From assembly GCA_032433765.1 (NCBI GenBank), contig JAVIAB010000101.1, forward strand, positions 66,754,640 through 66,818,639: a stretch of 64,000 nucleotides of DNA. Direction: 5' to 3'. Made by a program: the position numbers and the translations under genes. The stretch comes from Megaustenia siamemsis (taxonomy: Eukaryota > Mollusca > Gastropoda > Stylommatophora > Ariophantidae). Below the pieces are notes generated by a model. The model had not been told where the DNA came from. It was given only the letters and a program-made list of their open reading frames with translations, and made no database searches. Positions 55,305 through 64,000 of this stretch are shown one piece after another (within the stretch, counting starts at the first letter, position 1; every line of letters begins with the position of its first letter).

Positions 55305-56085
55305 ACGCATCATCATCATCATCATCATCAAGTACCGGGCCTGCTGGCGTAGGTGATCATGTCTCTCCACAACTTTCGATCTCGACAGTTATTTATCATT
55401 TCTGTTGTTGACCTTCTGCCAAGCCATTCTCTTAAGCTGTCTGGTATTTTTTTCTCTTTGCTCCCTTACATCTCTTCGTTCCTCAATTTTCCCAGTTGTT
55501 ACAATATATTCAAGTTGTTCTCTTCTCATTACATGGCCAAAAAAAAAACGATGATTGTTTCTTCCTAATATTGGAAATTAACTCTCTTTTTGCTTTGGCC
55601 TCTTTCAGAACGTTGTCATTACTCTTCTTAGCTGTTCATGGTATTCTCAACATTCTACTTTCACATTCTTCAACCACATTTCTACAGACTCCAGTGATTT
55701 TCTTGTCTGTTGTCTTATTGTCCATGATTCACATCCATATGTTAAGACTGGCTCTACATAACATTTAAGAACTCTTTTTCTTGCTTCTATTGTCAAAAAT
55801 GGATTGCATAATATCTTCCTCATTTTTTGGAAACTTGCTTCTGCCTGAGCCATTCTGCATCTCACCTCTTTTGTACATCTTCCGTCTGAGGTTAACAAAG
55901 TTCCAAAATATTTAAATTCATTTACCTGCTTTAATATTGTTCCCTTTGTCTTTATTTTGCACTGATGTGATGTATTTTTCTTTGTTGTTACCATTACTAC
56001 TGTCTTTTTGCTATTAAAGCTGTTTCCTTTATTTTTGCTTTCTTTCACTATATTGTCTAACATCGCATAATTATTGTAACTGATT
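55305..56085 (-). mobile_element. LINE-C 3' part
   Basis: Minus strand: NIVKESKNKGNSFNSKKTVV, then LKQVNEFKYFGTLLTSDGRC, EVRCRMAQAEASFQKMRKIL and VLKCYVEPVLTYGCESWTIR in one open frame (to 55647), then shifted pieces with FGHVMRREQLEYIVTTGKIE and an end ...RYLMMMMM from the (ATG)n tail at 55305-55330. One of the better-preserved LINE-C thumbs; the frame continues upstream (to 56246) into unrelated sequence. Confidence 0.85.
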
Positions 56086-56306
56086 CCCAAAAGCGTGATT
56101 TGGAAAAAAAAAACTAATAAATGACGTTGAACAGAGCGTTGGCGCCAAGCATCTGGTATATTTCGCAGTCGTAGATCTTGCTTGGATATATTTGTTAGGG
56201 CATGTCGGGTGTCATGATAATGAGCCGGTCGAAATGCAAGTTCCATAGCTGGGAATTTTGAGATAAGTCACGTCAGACTTATTAAAGGCCGCTAGAGACA
56301 CTTTTT

Positions 56307-56753
56307 CTACTAAGAGTCAGTTTTTTTTCATGGAGAATAGCAAAATTGACAATCACGAAGGTACATACTTTCATTAATGGATGCTTACGCAGAATAAAAG
56401 GATGGAAATGGCAGGACAAAGTCACTAACGTAGAATTATGGAAATGTACCGGTCAAATACCAGTGGATAAAGAGATACAGCGAAGACGATGGCGATGGAT
56501 AGGACACACACTACGGAAGCCAACTGAGAGTATTACACAACAGGCCCTTTTTTGGAATCCCCAGGGGACAAGACAAAGAGGAAGACCAAGGAATTCTTGG
56601 AGAAGACAGATCGAAGCAGAGATGAAGACGATGGGGAAGACATGGAATTATCTTAAAAGAATTGCAAAAAACAGAACGACTTGGAAAGTGTTTGTTGAAG
56701 AGTGTTTGTTGAAGACCTATGCTCCATTGGAAGCTAAAAGGTAGAAGAAGAAG
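56307..56753 (+). mobile_element. LINE-B 3' end with 13-bp target duplication
   Basis: Nearly intact: TITKVHTFINGCLRRIKGWK, WQDKVTNVELWKCTGQIPV, RRRWRWIGHTLRKPTES, RGRPRNSWRRQIEAEMKTM and TTWKVFVEECLLK, with a 15-bp tandem duplication (GTGTTTGTTGAAGA) near the end, then (GAA)n. AGAGACACTTTTT occurs at 56294-56306 and 56754-56766. About 22 bases of filler precede the LINE homology at the 5' end. Confidence 0.92.
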
Positions 56754-56769
56754 AGAGACACTTTTTGCG

Positions 56770-57055
56770 AAGCTGATGAAACAACATGCGAGAGCACTCC
56801 CAATATGCAACGAATGAACGATCCGAGTATGAGACACGAAGAGGGTAGGTCAAGCAAATCATATGGACGAGAGCTAATAACTCACAAACAGCTCGAAACC
56901 AGAACGATCAATGTTTATACACTGCGATGGCATTTAGAAAGATAAGCGCAGCTGTTATGGGAATCTCCTGACTGCATAAATTGTAACTGGTAAAAGAAAG
57001 CCAAACAGAAAACTAATATTAATGAAACCTAATCGATATCTTCTAAGGTGGAAGA
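56770..57055. other. no gene recognised
   Basis: Mixed sequence, no family recognised. Confidence 0.35.
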
Positions 57056-57059
57056 TCTG

Positions 57060-58533
57060 ATTGATATAAACATGCTGGTAAGTAAATTGATTGAGAAAAT
57101 ATGTGATTGATACTAACATGATGGTAAGTAAATTGACTGAGGAAAGATGTGATTGATACTAACAATCTGGTAAGTAAATTGATTGAGGAAAGATGTGATT
57201 GGTACTAACATGCTGGTAAGTAAATTGATTGAGAAAAGATGTGATTGATAATAACATGCTGGTAAGTAAATTGATTGAGAAAAGATGTGATTGATACTAA
57301 CATGCTGGTAAGTAAATTGATTGAGAAAAGATGTGATTGATACTAACATGCTGGTAAATAAATTGATTGAGGAAAGATGTGATTGATACTAACATGCTGG
57401 TAAGTAAATTGATTTAGGAATGATGTGATTGATACTAATATGCTGGTAAGTAAATTGATTGAGAAAAGATGTGATTGATACTAATATGCTGGTAAGTAAA
57501 TTGATTGAGGAAAGATGTGATTGATACTAACATGCTGGTAAGTAAATTGATTGAGAAAAGATGTGATTGATACTAACATGCTGGTAAGTAAATTGATTGA
57601 GAAAAGATGTGATTGATACTAATATGATGGTAAGTAAATTGATTGAGGAAAGATGTGATTGATACTAACATGCTGGTAAGTAAATTGATTGAGGAAAGAT
57701 GTGATTGATACTAACATGCTGGTAAGTAAATTGATTGAGGAAATATGTGATTGATATTAACATGCTGGTAAGTAAATTGATTGAGAAAAGATGTGATTGA
57801 TACTAACATGCTGGTAAGTAAATTGATTGAGGAAAGATGTGATTGATACTAACATGATGGTAAGTAAATTGATTGAGGAAAGATGTGATTGATTCTAACA
57901 TGCTGGTAAGTAAATTGATTGAGGAAAGATGTGATTGATACTAACACGCTGGTATGTAAATTGATTGAGGAAAGATGTGATTGATATTAACATGCTGGTA
58001 AGTAAATTGATTGAGAAATGTTGTGATTGATACTAACATGCTGGTAAGTAAATTGATTGAGAAAAGATGTGATTGATACTAATATGATGGTAAGTAAATT
58101 GATTGAGAAAAGATGTGATTGATACTAACATGCTGGTAAGTAAATTGATTTAGGAATGATGTGATTGATTCTAACAAACTGATACGTAAATTGATTTAGG
58201 AATGATGTGATTGATTCTAACATGCTGGTAAGTAAATTGATTTAGGAATGATGTGATTGATACTAACATGCAGGTAAGTAAATTGATTTAGGAATGATGT
58301 GATTGATTCTAAAAAACAGATAAGTAAATTGATTTGGGAATGATGTGATTGATTCTAACATGCTGGTAAGTAAATTGATTTAGGAATGATGTGATTGATA
58401 CTAACATGCTGGTAAGTAAATTGATTTAGGAATGATGTGATTGATTCTAACATGCTGGTAAGTAAATTGATTTAGGAATGATGTGATTGATACTAACATG
58501 CAGGTAAGTAAATTGATTTAGGAATGATGTGAA
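57060..58533. repeat. 46-bp minisatellite with splice-like motifs
   Basis: About 32 units of TAAGTAAATTGATTGAGGAA followed by AGATGTGATTGATACTAACA and TGCTGG. From about 58140 the variant GATTTAGGAATGATG dominates and some units have GATTCTAACA. Nearly every unit contains GGTAAGT and TACTAAC. Confidence 0.97.
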
Positions 58534-58724
58534 CTATTTAAACAATCTGTACACGCCCGTGAGCTACAAATAATGATTTCTTTTCCTTTATATATCTCAA
58601 TGTCAATGGTTTGTTGTACCTACAATCTGTCGAGTGGTCAAGTCAGCAAGACGTTTAGAATACGACATGATCATTTCTGTGTTGTGGAGCAAGACTGTGA
58701 GCAATACTACAATATCGTGCCATA

Positions 58725-59032
58725 TGGATAGGCCACAGTTGCAGGTTGATGTTCAACAAATCGTCGAGAAAACACATCTGGTGGAATGTTGCTTTCTCCA
58801 CAAATGTCTTGGTCATGTAATGGGCAAGGAGCAGCAGGAATATATTGTGACAACTTGGAGAAAATGAAGAACTAGGAGATAAGGAAAAGCAAGAGAAAAG
58901 ATACAAGACATCTTAAGTGAATGGCTTGGCAGAAGGTCAAGAGCAGAAATGATGCACATCTGTGTAGATCGAATGTTGTGGAGAAACGTGATCACCTACG
59001 CCGCCAGGCATGATACTTGATGATGGTGATGT
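58725..59032 (+). mobile_element. LINE-C-related 3' end
   Basis: Broken frame: FLHKCLGHVMGKEQQEYIVT, then DIL-SEWLGRRSRAEMMHI and DRMLWRNVITYAARHDT, with GATGATGGTGATG at the end. Subfamily like 29625-30098 and 55305-56085. Upstream 58634-58725 is unclear. Confidence 0.75.
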
Positions 59033-59034
59033 AA

Positions 59035-59734
59035 CATAAATTAAAATGTAAAGTATGAATCTACATTATTAGTAGTCAACTTCAAAATCGATGAGTTATG
59101 CAATTAACCCTCACAGCGATATCAAACGGAATAAAATAATGAATACATTACCTTATGTCGTTCTAGGCTAGACAAGAACATGGTGGAGTAGCAACAGATC
59201 TGTTAGAGGTAAGTTTTGATATGACATTCATTAATAGAAGTAAATGTGAAACACACACGTTTTGCCATTTCTTTCGTGTTTTCTAATGCCTTTGAATTCA
59301 AAGAAAAATCACGAACTGTTTAGGAATTCGTCATTGGTCATTCGTGTCTCACTAAACTTGACGTCATTGTATCTCTTCTTTTACTTCCTCTTCTTCTATC
59401 CTTCATCCTATCCCGTTGCAATTTACGATTCTTTGCTCTTCTGTTAGCCTCTTCTGGTGATATCCCTCCAAGTGACTCTAGTATTCAATTTATCCATCTC
59501 TTTCTCAGTCTTCCTCTTACCTTGGCATTTTTGTAGCGTTTGTTTATGGCTCTTTGAGTCAATGTTAGTTCTTTTTTTCTCAACAGTCATTCCATGAAAC
59601 AGAAAATATGCGTGGACACCAATCATGATCCAGAAGTTGATTGCTTGTCACGTTTCCTCTCCATTATCATTCTGGTTACAAGCGGCGTATATTAACTGTA
59701 TTTATTTATTCTTTAACCAAGTCTCTACATTCGA
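59035..59734. other. no gene firmly recognised
   Basis: About 700 bases. On the minus strand at 59626-59444 a WRDITRR- and EKEMDKLNTRVTW-like frame hints at a decayed LINE C-terminus, but I cannot match it to a family in the window. Confidence 0.3.
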
Positions 59735-60465
59735 ATGATTCTACGACCTAAGGTAGAGTGCACACAACTTCTTGTTCTTCTACTTTCCTTCCTCATTTGC
59801 CTTTCAGCGTCGAGGGGAGATATAATTTGCGGTCTTTTGCTCTTATGTTCGTCTCTGCTTATGTTATGTTTCCTAGTACTTCTAATATTCCATCAATCCA
59901 TCTTTTTAGTGGTCGACCCATGGGTCTGTATTATTACAACGTTTATTGAGGGCTCGTCGTGTTGTGTTTTGATCTTTCTACCGTGTCACGTGGCCAAACC
60001 ATTGTATCTGTTGTTTCATTATATGTTCTAAGGCTGGGACTATTCTTGATTTTTTTCTCAGTTCTTCATTTCTGATCTTACCTCTCAGACTGTTTCCTGT
60101 CATTCGTCGGACACATTTCATTTCAGTAGAGGTTATGTTTCTTATTGTTCTTGCATCTATGGTCTAGGACTGGCATTGGTAGCACAACGTTGGGATGAAG
60201 ATTGCATTTTAGAGTGTCCGTTTTGCCTTTAGAGTTTTCCTTGTTGGACATTAGTGGTGATAACTGTCCAATGATTTGACAAGTTTTGATGCATCTTGAG
60301 TCTATCTCTGCTGTTTGTGAATTGTCGTTTGTCACTAAACTTCCAAGATATTTGAATTCCTCTATTTGTTTTAGTTGCCTGCTGTCTATAGTTATGTTGA
60401 TGTTCTGTTTATTTTTGACGAGCTTCATGACTTCTGTTTTGTTGATGGTGATTTTCAAGTTGTAT
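59735..60465 (-). mobile_element. LINE-I fragment, reference copy for the 29-bp satellite
   Basis: Minus strand frame from 60458: MKITINKTEVMKLVKNKQNI, then LKQIEEFKYLGSLVTNDNSQ and AEIDSRCIKTCQIIGQLSPL; after slips, SLRTYNETTDTMVWPRDTVE and RPLKRWIDGILEVLRNI, ending near a NYISPRRKAN-like stretch. Here the SLVTNDN codons occur once, giving the unexpanded form of the sequence amplified at 37905-41065. Confidence 0.85.
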
Positions 60466-60534
60466 GTTGTATGTTGTATGTTGTGTCTGTGCTGTTGAGT
60501 CTATTTGAGTGCACACAGCACTTGCGTTATATTC

Positions 60535-60905
60535 AAAGAACAAATGTTATTTTCCCGGTTAGCTGCCGGAGCTACTGCCTCTGTGCACAACGTGACATTG
60601 TTGTTTTTTTTTCACCTGGATCGTATTTCAATATTCCTCTTGCTTACGACGAGTGATGATATCGTATGACGAAGGACAGTTCAGCTGCGTTCACTTTCGG
60701 TGCCGCTTGGCCTTATGTCTTTTGTCGTGTGATGTAGCTGCTATGATGAGTACTGCAGCAGCCTTTCTTTGTTGTGATCCTTCAATGATCTGATTGTTTA
60801 ATTCGGATGATTCCACTGGCACGGGTCGTTGAGTAACTATGGATTTTAATTCGTTTGCACTGATACCGGTGCCTTTGAATAACCATAACCTTAACCATAG
60901 CCATA
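60535..60905 (+). mobile_element. repeat F, second long copy
   Basis: Matches 45745-46180 in order and ends in ATGGATTTTAATTCGTTTGC (ATG at 60839), reading MDFNSFALIPVPLNNHN before an AACCAT run. Confidence 0.65.
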
Positions 60906-61555
60906 CCATGCTATTTTCAACAGTCTATCTTTTCCACATTATCTATGTCTGTCTGATAACAGTTATCGATGCTACAATTTGTTATTGTAAAGTAATTATG
61001 TTTCCAGTCATAAAACATTGGGAATGCTTGGTCCAGTTGTATAATTTGTTTAATTCCTCAAGATTGAGATCGAGTAAGAACATGTGTAGAGTTTCCCCGT
61101 TACAGGTCTTCATGTTTACGTTAGGGTTAATCTCACATGGAACTCGAGTCGTCACCATCGATATCTCTGAGACTATTTTTTTCCCTAAAACACCCCAATA
61201 CATGTGATATTTCGAGCTATACGAACTACCGACGGATAACCTCATTTTACTCATACCCGCGCCTGCTCGAAATGCTGGAAACGTCACAAATAATGGTCGG
61301 TCCACCTGAGTGGGCAGGCTCCGAGATATCCGTGGGGACACTCGAACAGTGGTTATCACCTGCAGAAGTTGACCTTATTCTCTATCGACAACTTCTATTT
61401 TGGCGCTGCTTTAAATGTCTACCTGGGATTGTTTTGTGGGAACCGTTACATGGTGCTTGTGTGGTGCTACATCGGTGATGAAGACATTCAAACAGGTAAA
61501 TCAGACACAACATCGCTAAGTATTTGAGCTACTTAAACACACAGCGGCATCATGA
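60906..61555. other. unrecognised region with overlapping open frames
   Basis: Slightly more GC-rich than its surroundings. A 125-codon minus frame (61359-60982) contains GVLGKKIVSEISMVTTRVPC and FLLDLNLEELNKLYNWTKHS; a 113-codon plus frame (61137-61478) overlaps it. Neither matches a family I know. One of them may be a coding relic. Confidence 0.3.
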
Positions 61556-61722
61556 TGCATTTGAGTAAGTTGGACACATGATACTATCGTCACGAGGCTC
61601 AGTAAGCTGGGCACATGATACTATCATCACGAGGCTGAGTAAGCTGGGCACATGATACTATCATCACGAGGCTGAGTAAGCTGGGCACATGATACTATCG
61701 TCACGAGGCTGAGTAAGCTGGA
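61556..61722. repeat. 37-bp tandem repeat, four to five units
   Basis: Units of GAGTAAGCTGGGCACATGAT followed by ACTATCATCACGAGGCT, with GTCACG/ATCACG variants. Confidence 0.95.
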
Positions 61723-61794
61723 CATTATTAATTCATGTTGTGGTTATGAAAAGCAGAGGTAAGAAAATAATGACGCTATAGTAAGGATAGTAAG

Positions 61795-61927
61795 TAAGTT
61801 TGGTGTCATGGCATGGAAAACAGTCAACAACAGAACTGCTATGATGCCCTGTAGATAGAAGATTGTGGAAGGATATGATCGCCCACGCCAACCGGTATGG
61901 CACATGATGTTGATGATAATAATGATA
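61795..61927 (+). mobile_element. LINE-C 3' end
   Basis: TTTGGTGTCATGGCATGGAA through ATCGCCCACGCCAACCGGTA to GGCACATGATGTTGATGATA. Ends exactly where SINE-2 begins. Confidence 0.85.
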
Positions 61928-62262
61928 GGTAAAAGTCAAGTTGAAGCCCGATACTTGAATCAGCATCTTAGCGCATCAGTTTTCACCAATATGTGCTCGG
62001 CGCTATCCTGAAGTTCTCGAAGACTTCTGGATAGTGTCGCTTCAAACATGAAACTCACGATGCAGGGCCGCTTCCCTCACCTTCCCAGAGTACTACTACC
62101 ATCTTACCCATTTCTGCCAGCGGCTGGATCGACCAATGAGGTATTTTTTGTTCCAGCCATAATCACATCTCACACTGCTTCCAGCGGGAATCGAAAACGG
62201 GTTGTCATAATGTAGGTAGCTGGATCGGGCGGTTTTTCCAATTAGGCTATCTAGGCTTGCTT
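61928..62262 (-). mobile_element. SINE-2, diverged copy
   Basis: Same blocks as 23243-23572 (TTTCACCAATATGTGCTCGG, TTCTGGATAGTGTCGCTTCA, CCCATTTCTGCCAGCGGCTG). On the minus strand the head has GATAGCCTAATTGG (A box) and GTTTTCGATTCCCGC (B box, one change). Roughly 15-20% different from the other copy by eye. Confidence 0.85.
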
Positions 62263-62539
62263 GTAGTAAGTGGGAGAGAACTGCAGTTATGACTCAACTA
62301 CATTAGTGATTAGACGTCCATTTATACGGGAGAAGAAACAAGTGAATTGTGTTGGGAATAGTGATAATATCTTAACATTAAAATAAATGTGTGTGGATTA
62401 GAAATCTGTTGATTATGGTAATCGTGACAAGTGGTCATGTCTGTTGTCCGGATGTTCAATATTCATTCCCATAAATTATTTACTTTACAATACAATGACG
62501 AATTATTATAATCTTGTAATGACGAAGAAAGGATGTGAA

Positions 62540-63712
62540 AAACACACATAAAAGTATATGCAAACACTTGTAGCAGTAGAAAACAACATACACATAGAAG
62601 TAGATGCAAACACTTGTAGCAGTAGATAACAACACACACATTGATGTAGATGGAAACACTTGTAGCAGTAGACAACAACATACACATTAAGTAGATGGAA
62701 ACACTCGTAAAAGTAGACATCAACACGAACATGGAAGTAGATTCAAACACTTGTAGCAGTAGACAACAACATAAACATTGAAGTAGATACAAACACTTGT
62801 AGCAGCAGACAACAACATACACATTGAAGTAGATGCAAACACTTGTAGCAGTAGCCAAAAATGCACATAGGAGTAGATGCAAACACTTGTAGCAGTAGAC
62901 AACAAGATACACATTGAAGTAGATGGAAACACTTGTAGCAGTAGCCAACAATACACATAGAAGTAGATGCAAACACTTGTAGCAGTAGCCAACAATACAC
63001 ATTGAAGTAGATGCAAACACTTGTAACAGCAGACAACAACACATACATTGAAGTAGATGCAAACTCTTGTAGCAGTAGACAACAACACACACATAGAAGT
63101 AGATGCAAACACTTGTAGCATTAGACAAAAACACACACATAGAAGTAGATGCAAACATGTGTAGCAGTAGACAACAACATACAAATTGAAGAAGATGCAC
63201 TCATAACAGTAGACAAAAACACACACATAGAAGTAGATGCAAACACTTGTAGCAGTAGACAACAACAACAACATACACATAGAAGTAGATGCAAACACTT
63301 GTAGCAATAGATAACAACATACACATAAAAGTGGATACATACACTTATAGATGTAGACAACAACAACAACATACACATACAATTAGATGCACACATTTGT
63401 AGCAGTAGACAACAACATAAACATTGAAGTAAAAGCAAACACTCGCAACAGTAGACAACAACACACATATAGAAATAGATACATACACTTGCAGCTGTAG
63501 ACAACAACAACAACATACGCATAAAAGTAGATGCAAACACTTGTAGCAGTTGACAACAACATACACATTGAAGTAGATGCAAACACTCGTAACAGTAGAC
63601 TACAACACACACATAGAAGTAGATACATACACTTGTAGCAGTAGACAACAGCAACAACATACACATAAAAGTATATGCAAACACTTGTAGCAGTAGACAA
63701 CAACACACACCG
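62540..63712. repeat. 45-46 bp minisatellite
   Basis: About 26 units of AGTAGATGCAAACACTTGTA followed by GCAGTAGACAACAACA and TACACATTGA or TACACATAGA. Variation in the CAACAAC stretch shifts unit length. Cys/Leu-rich minus-strand frames through it are repeat translations. Confidence 0.97.
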
Positions 63713-63815
63713 AGAAGGTCTAGAGGTATGATGTAGTCTATGAACAGGAATGACCCGAGTCCAAACCTACCACAGGTGCCGCATCGGATTCGATCCTGAA
63801 TTTGGTCATCTATTA
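63712..63815 (+). mobile_element. tRNA-like SINE head
   Basis: GGTCTAGAGGTATGATG (A-box-like) followed about 60 bases later by CGGATTCGATCCTGA (B box). Begins where the 45-bp array ends. The head resembles SINE-3 (GTCTAGAGGTA). The body is not recognised before the window edge. Confidence 0.45.
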
Positions 63816-64000
63816 ATTTTTTTGTTTTACTTTCAGTTGTTGGTTATTTGTGTTGTTTTTTTCTCGAGTATTGTAAACATACCCCTTCGTGTGAAATGAT
63901 TTGCCCACCACATGCGAATGTTTTTTTTTTTATTATTTTGTTTTAATATATAAAAAATAGTAATATGTGGTCACTTCGTTGTGTTATTCCCACTTGATCT

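Noticed and set aside
62463..63708. Cys-rich minus-strand frames that could suggest secreted Cys-rich peptides
   Set aside because: They follow the 45-46 bp array and shift frame with its length variants.

Overview
The window looks like intergenic, repeat-saturated DNA from an animal nuclear genome. I find no host gene with convincing exons, no rRNA or functional tRNA gene, and no prokaryotic gene organisation. The repertoire is metazoan: many 5'-truncated non-LTR retrotransposons (LINEs), tRNA-derived SINEs, a Tc1/mariner-like DNA transposon, a scrap of Polinton-type DNA polymerase, and very abundant micro- and minisatellites. The mix of LINE C-termini and the SINE bodies suggests a lophotrochozoan, most likely a mollusc. 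That placement is inference from memory, not from a search. LINE-A to LINE-K, repeat F and SINE-1 to SINE-4 are local labels used only here.

Layout. 1-7.2 kb: minisatellites, a LINE endonuclease scrap, a Polinton-like polymerase scrap (minus strand) and a nearly intact IS630/Tc1/mariner-type transposase (3997-5238). 7.2-20.6 kb: two diverged copies of one segment (7.6-9.2 kb and 15.9-20.6 kb), the second split by a 3.3-kb LINE-D. Between them a LINE-C sits inside a SINE-1, which itself sits inside an 18-bp minisatellite. 20.6-23.9 kb: a second transposase element with terminal inverted repeats and a frameshift, then LINE-J carrying a SINE-2 insertion with an 11-bp target duplication. 24-32 kb: SINE heads, 33-, 39-, 32- and 42-bp arrays, LINE-E, LINE-A and LINE-C pieces and a CTTT microsatellite. 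32.6-34.7 kb: LINE-H, whose reverse-transcriptase motif A is blown up into a 21-bp array. 35-43 kb: arrays of 58/53, 24, 29 and 51/49 bp; the 29-bp satellite (about 3.2 kb) lies inside a LINE-I coding region. 43-56 kb: LINE-C, K, G, A, B, E and I pieces, three internally deleted LINE-D derivatives and a 38-bp array. 56-64 kb: LINE-B with a 13-bp target duplication, a 46-bp array, LINE-C, LINE-I, repeat F, SINE-2 and a 45-bp array running to a tRNA-like sequence at the right edge.

Main observation. Roughly a quarter of the window is minisatellite, and several arrays can be read as local amplifications of a few codons of a retrotransposon (29-bp in LINE-I, 21-bp in LINE-H motif A, 32-bp in LINE-A, 42-bp at the LINE-C 3' end, probably 18-bp in LINE-I) or of sequence beside one (38-bp next to a LINE-D derivative; 18-bp resembling the SINE-1 tail). 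The recurring theme is dead retroelements acting as seeds for tandem repeats. Nothing here behaves as a pathway or operon; the relations between features are insertion, nesting, duplication and tandem amplification.
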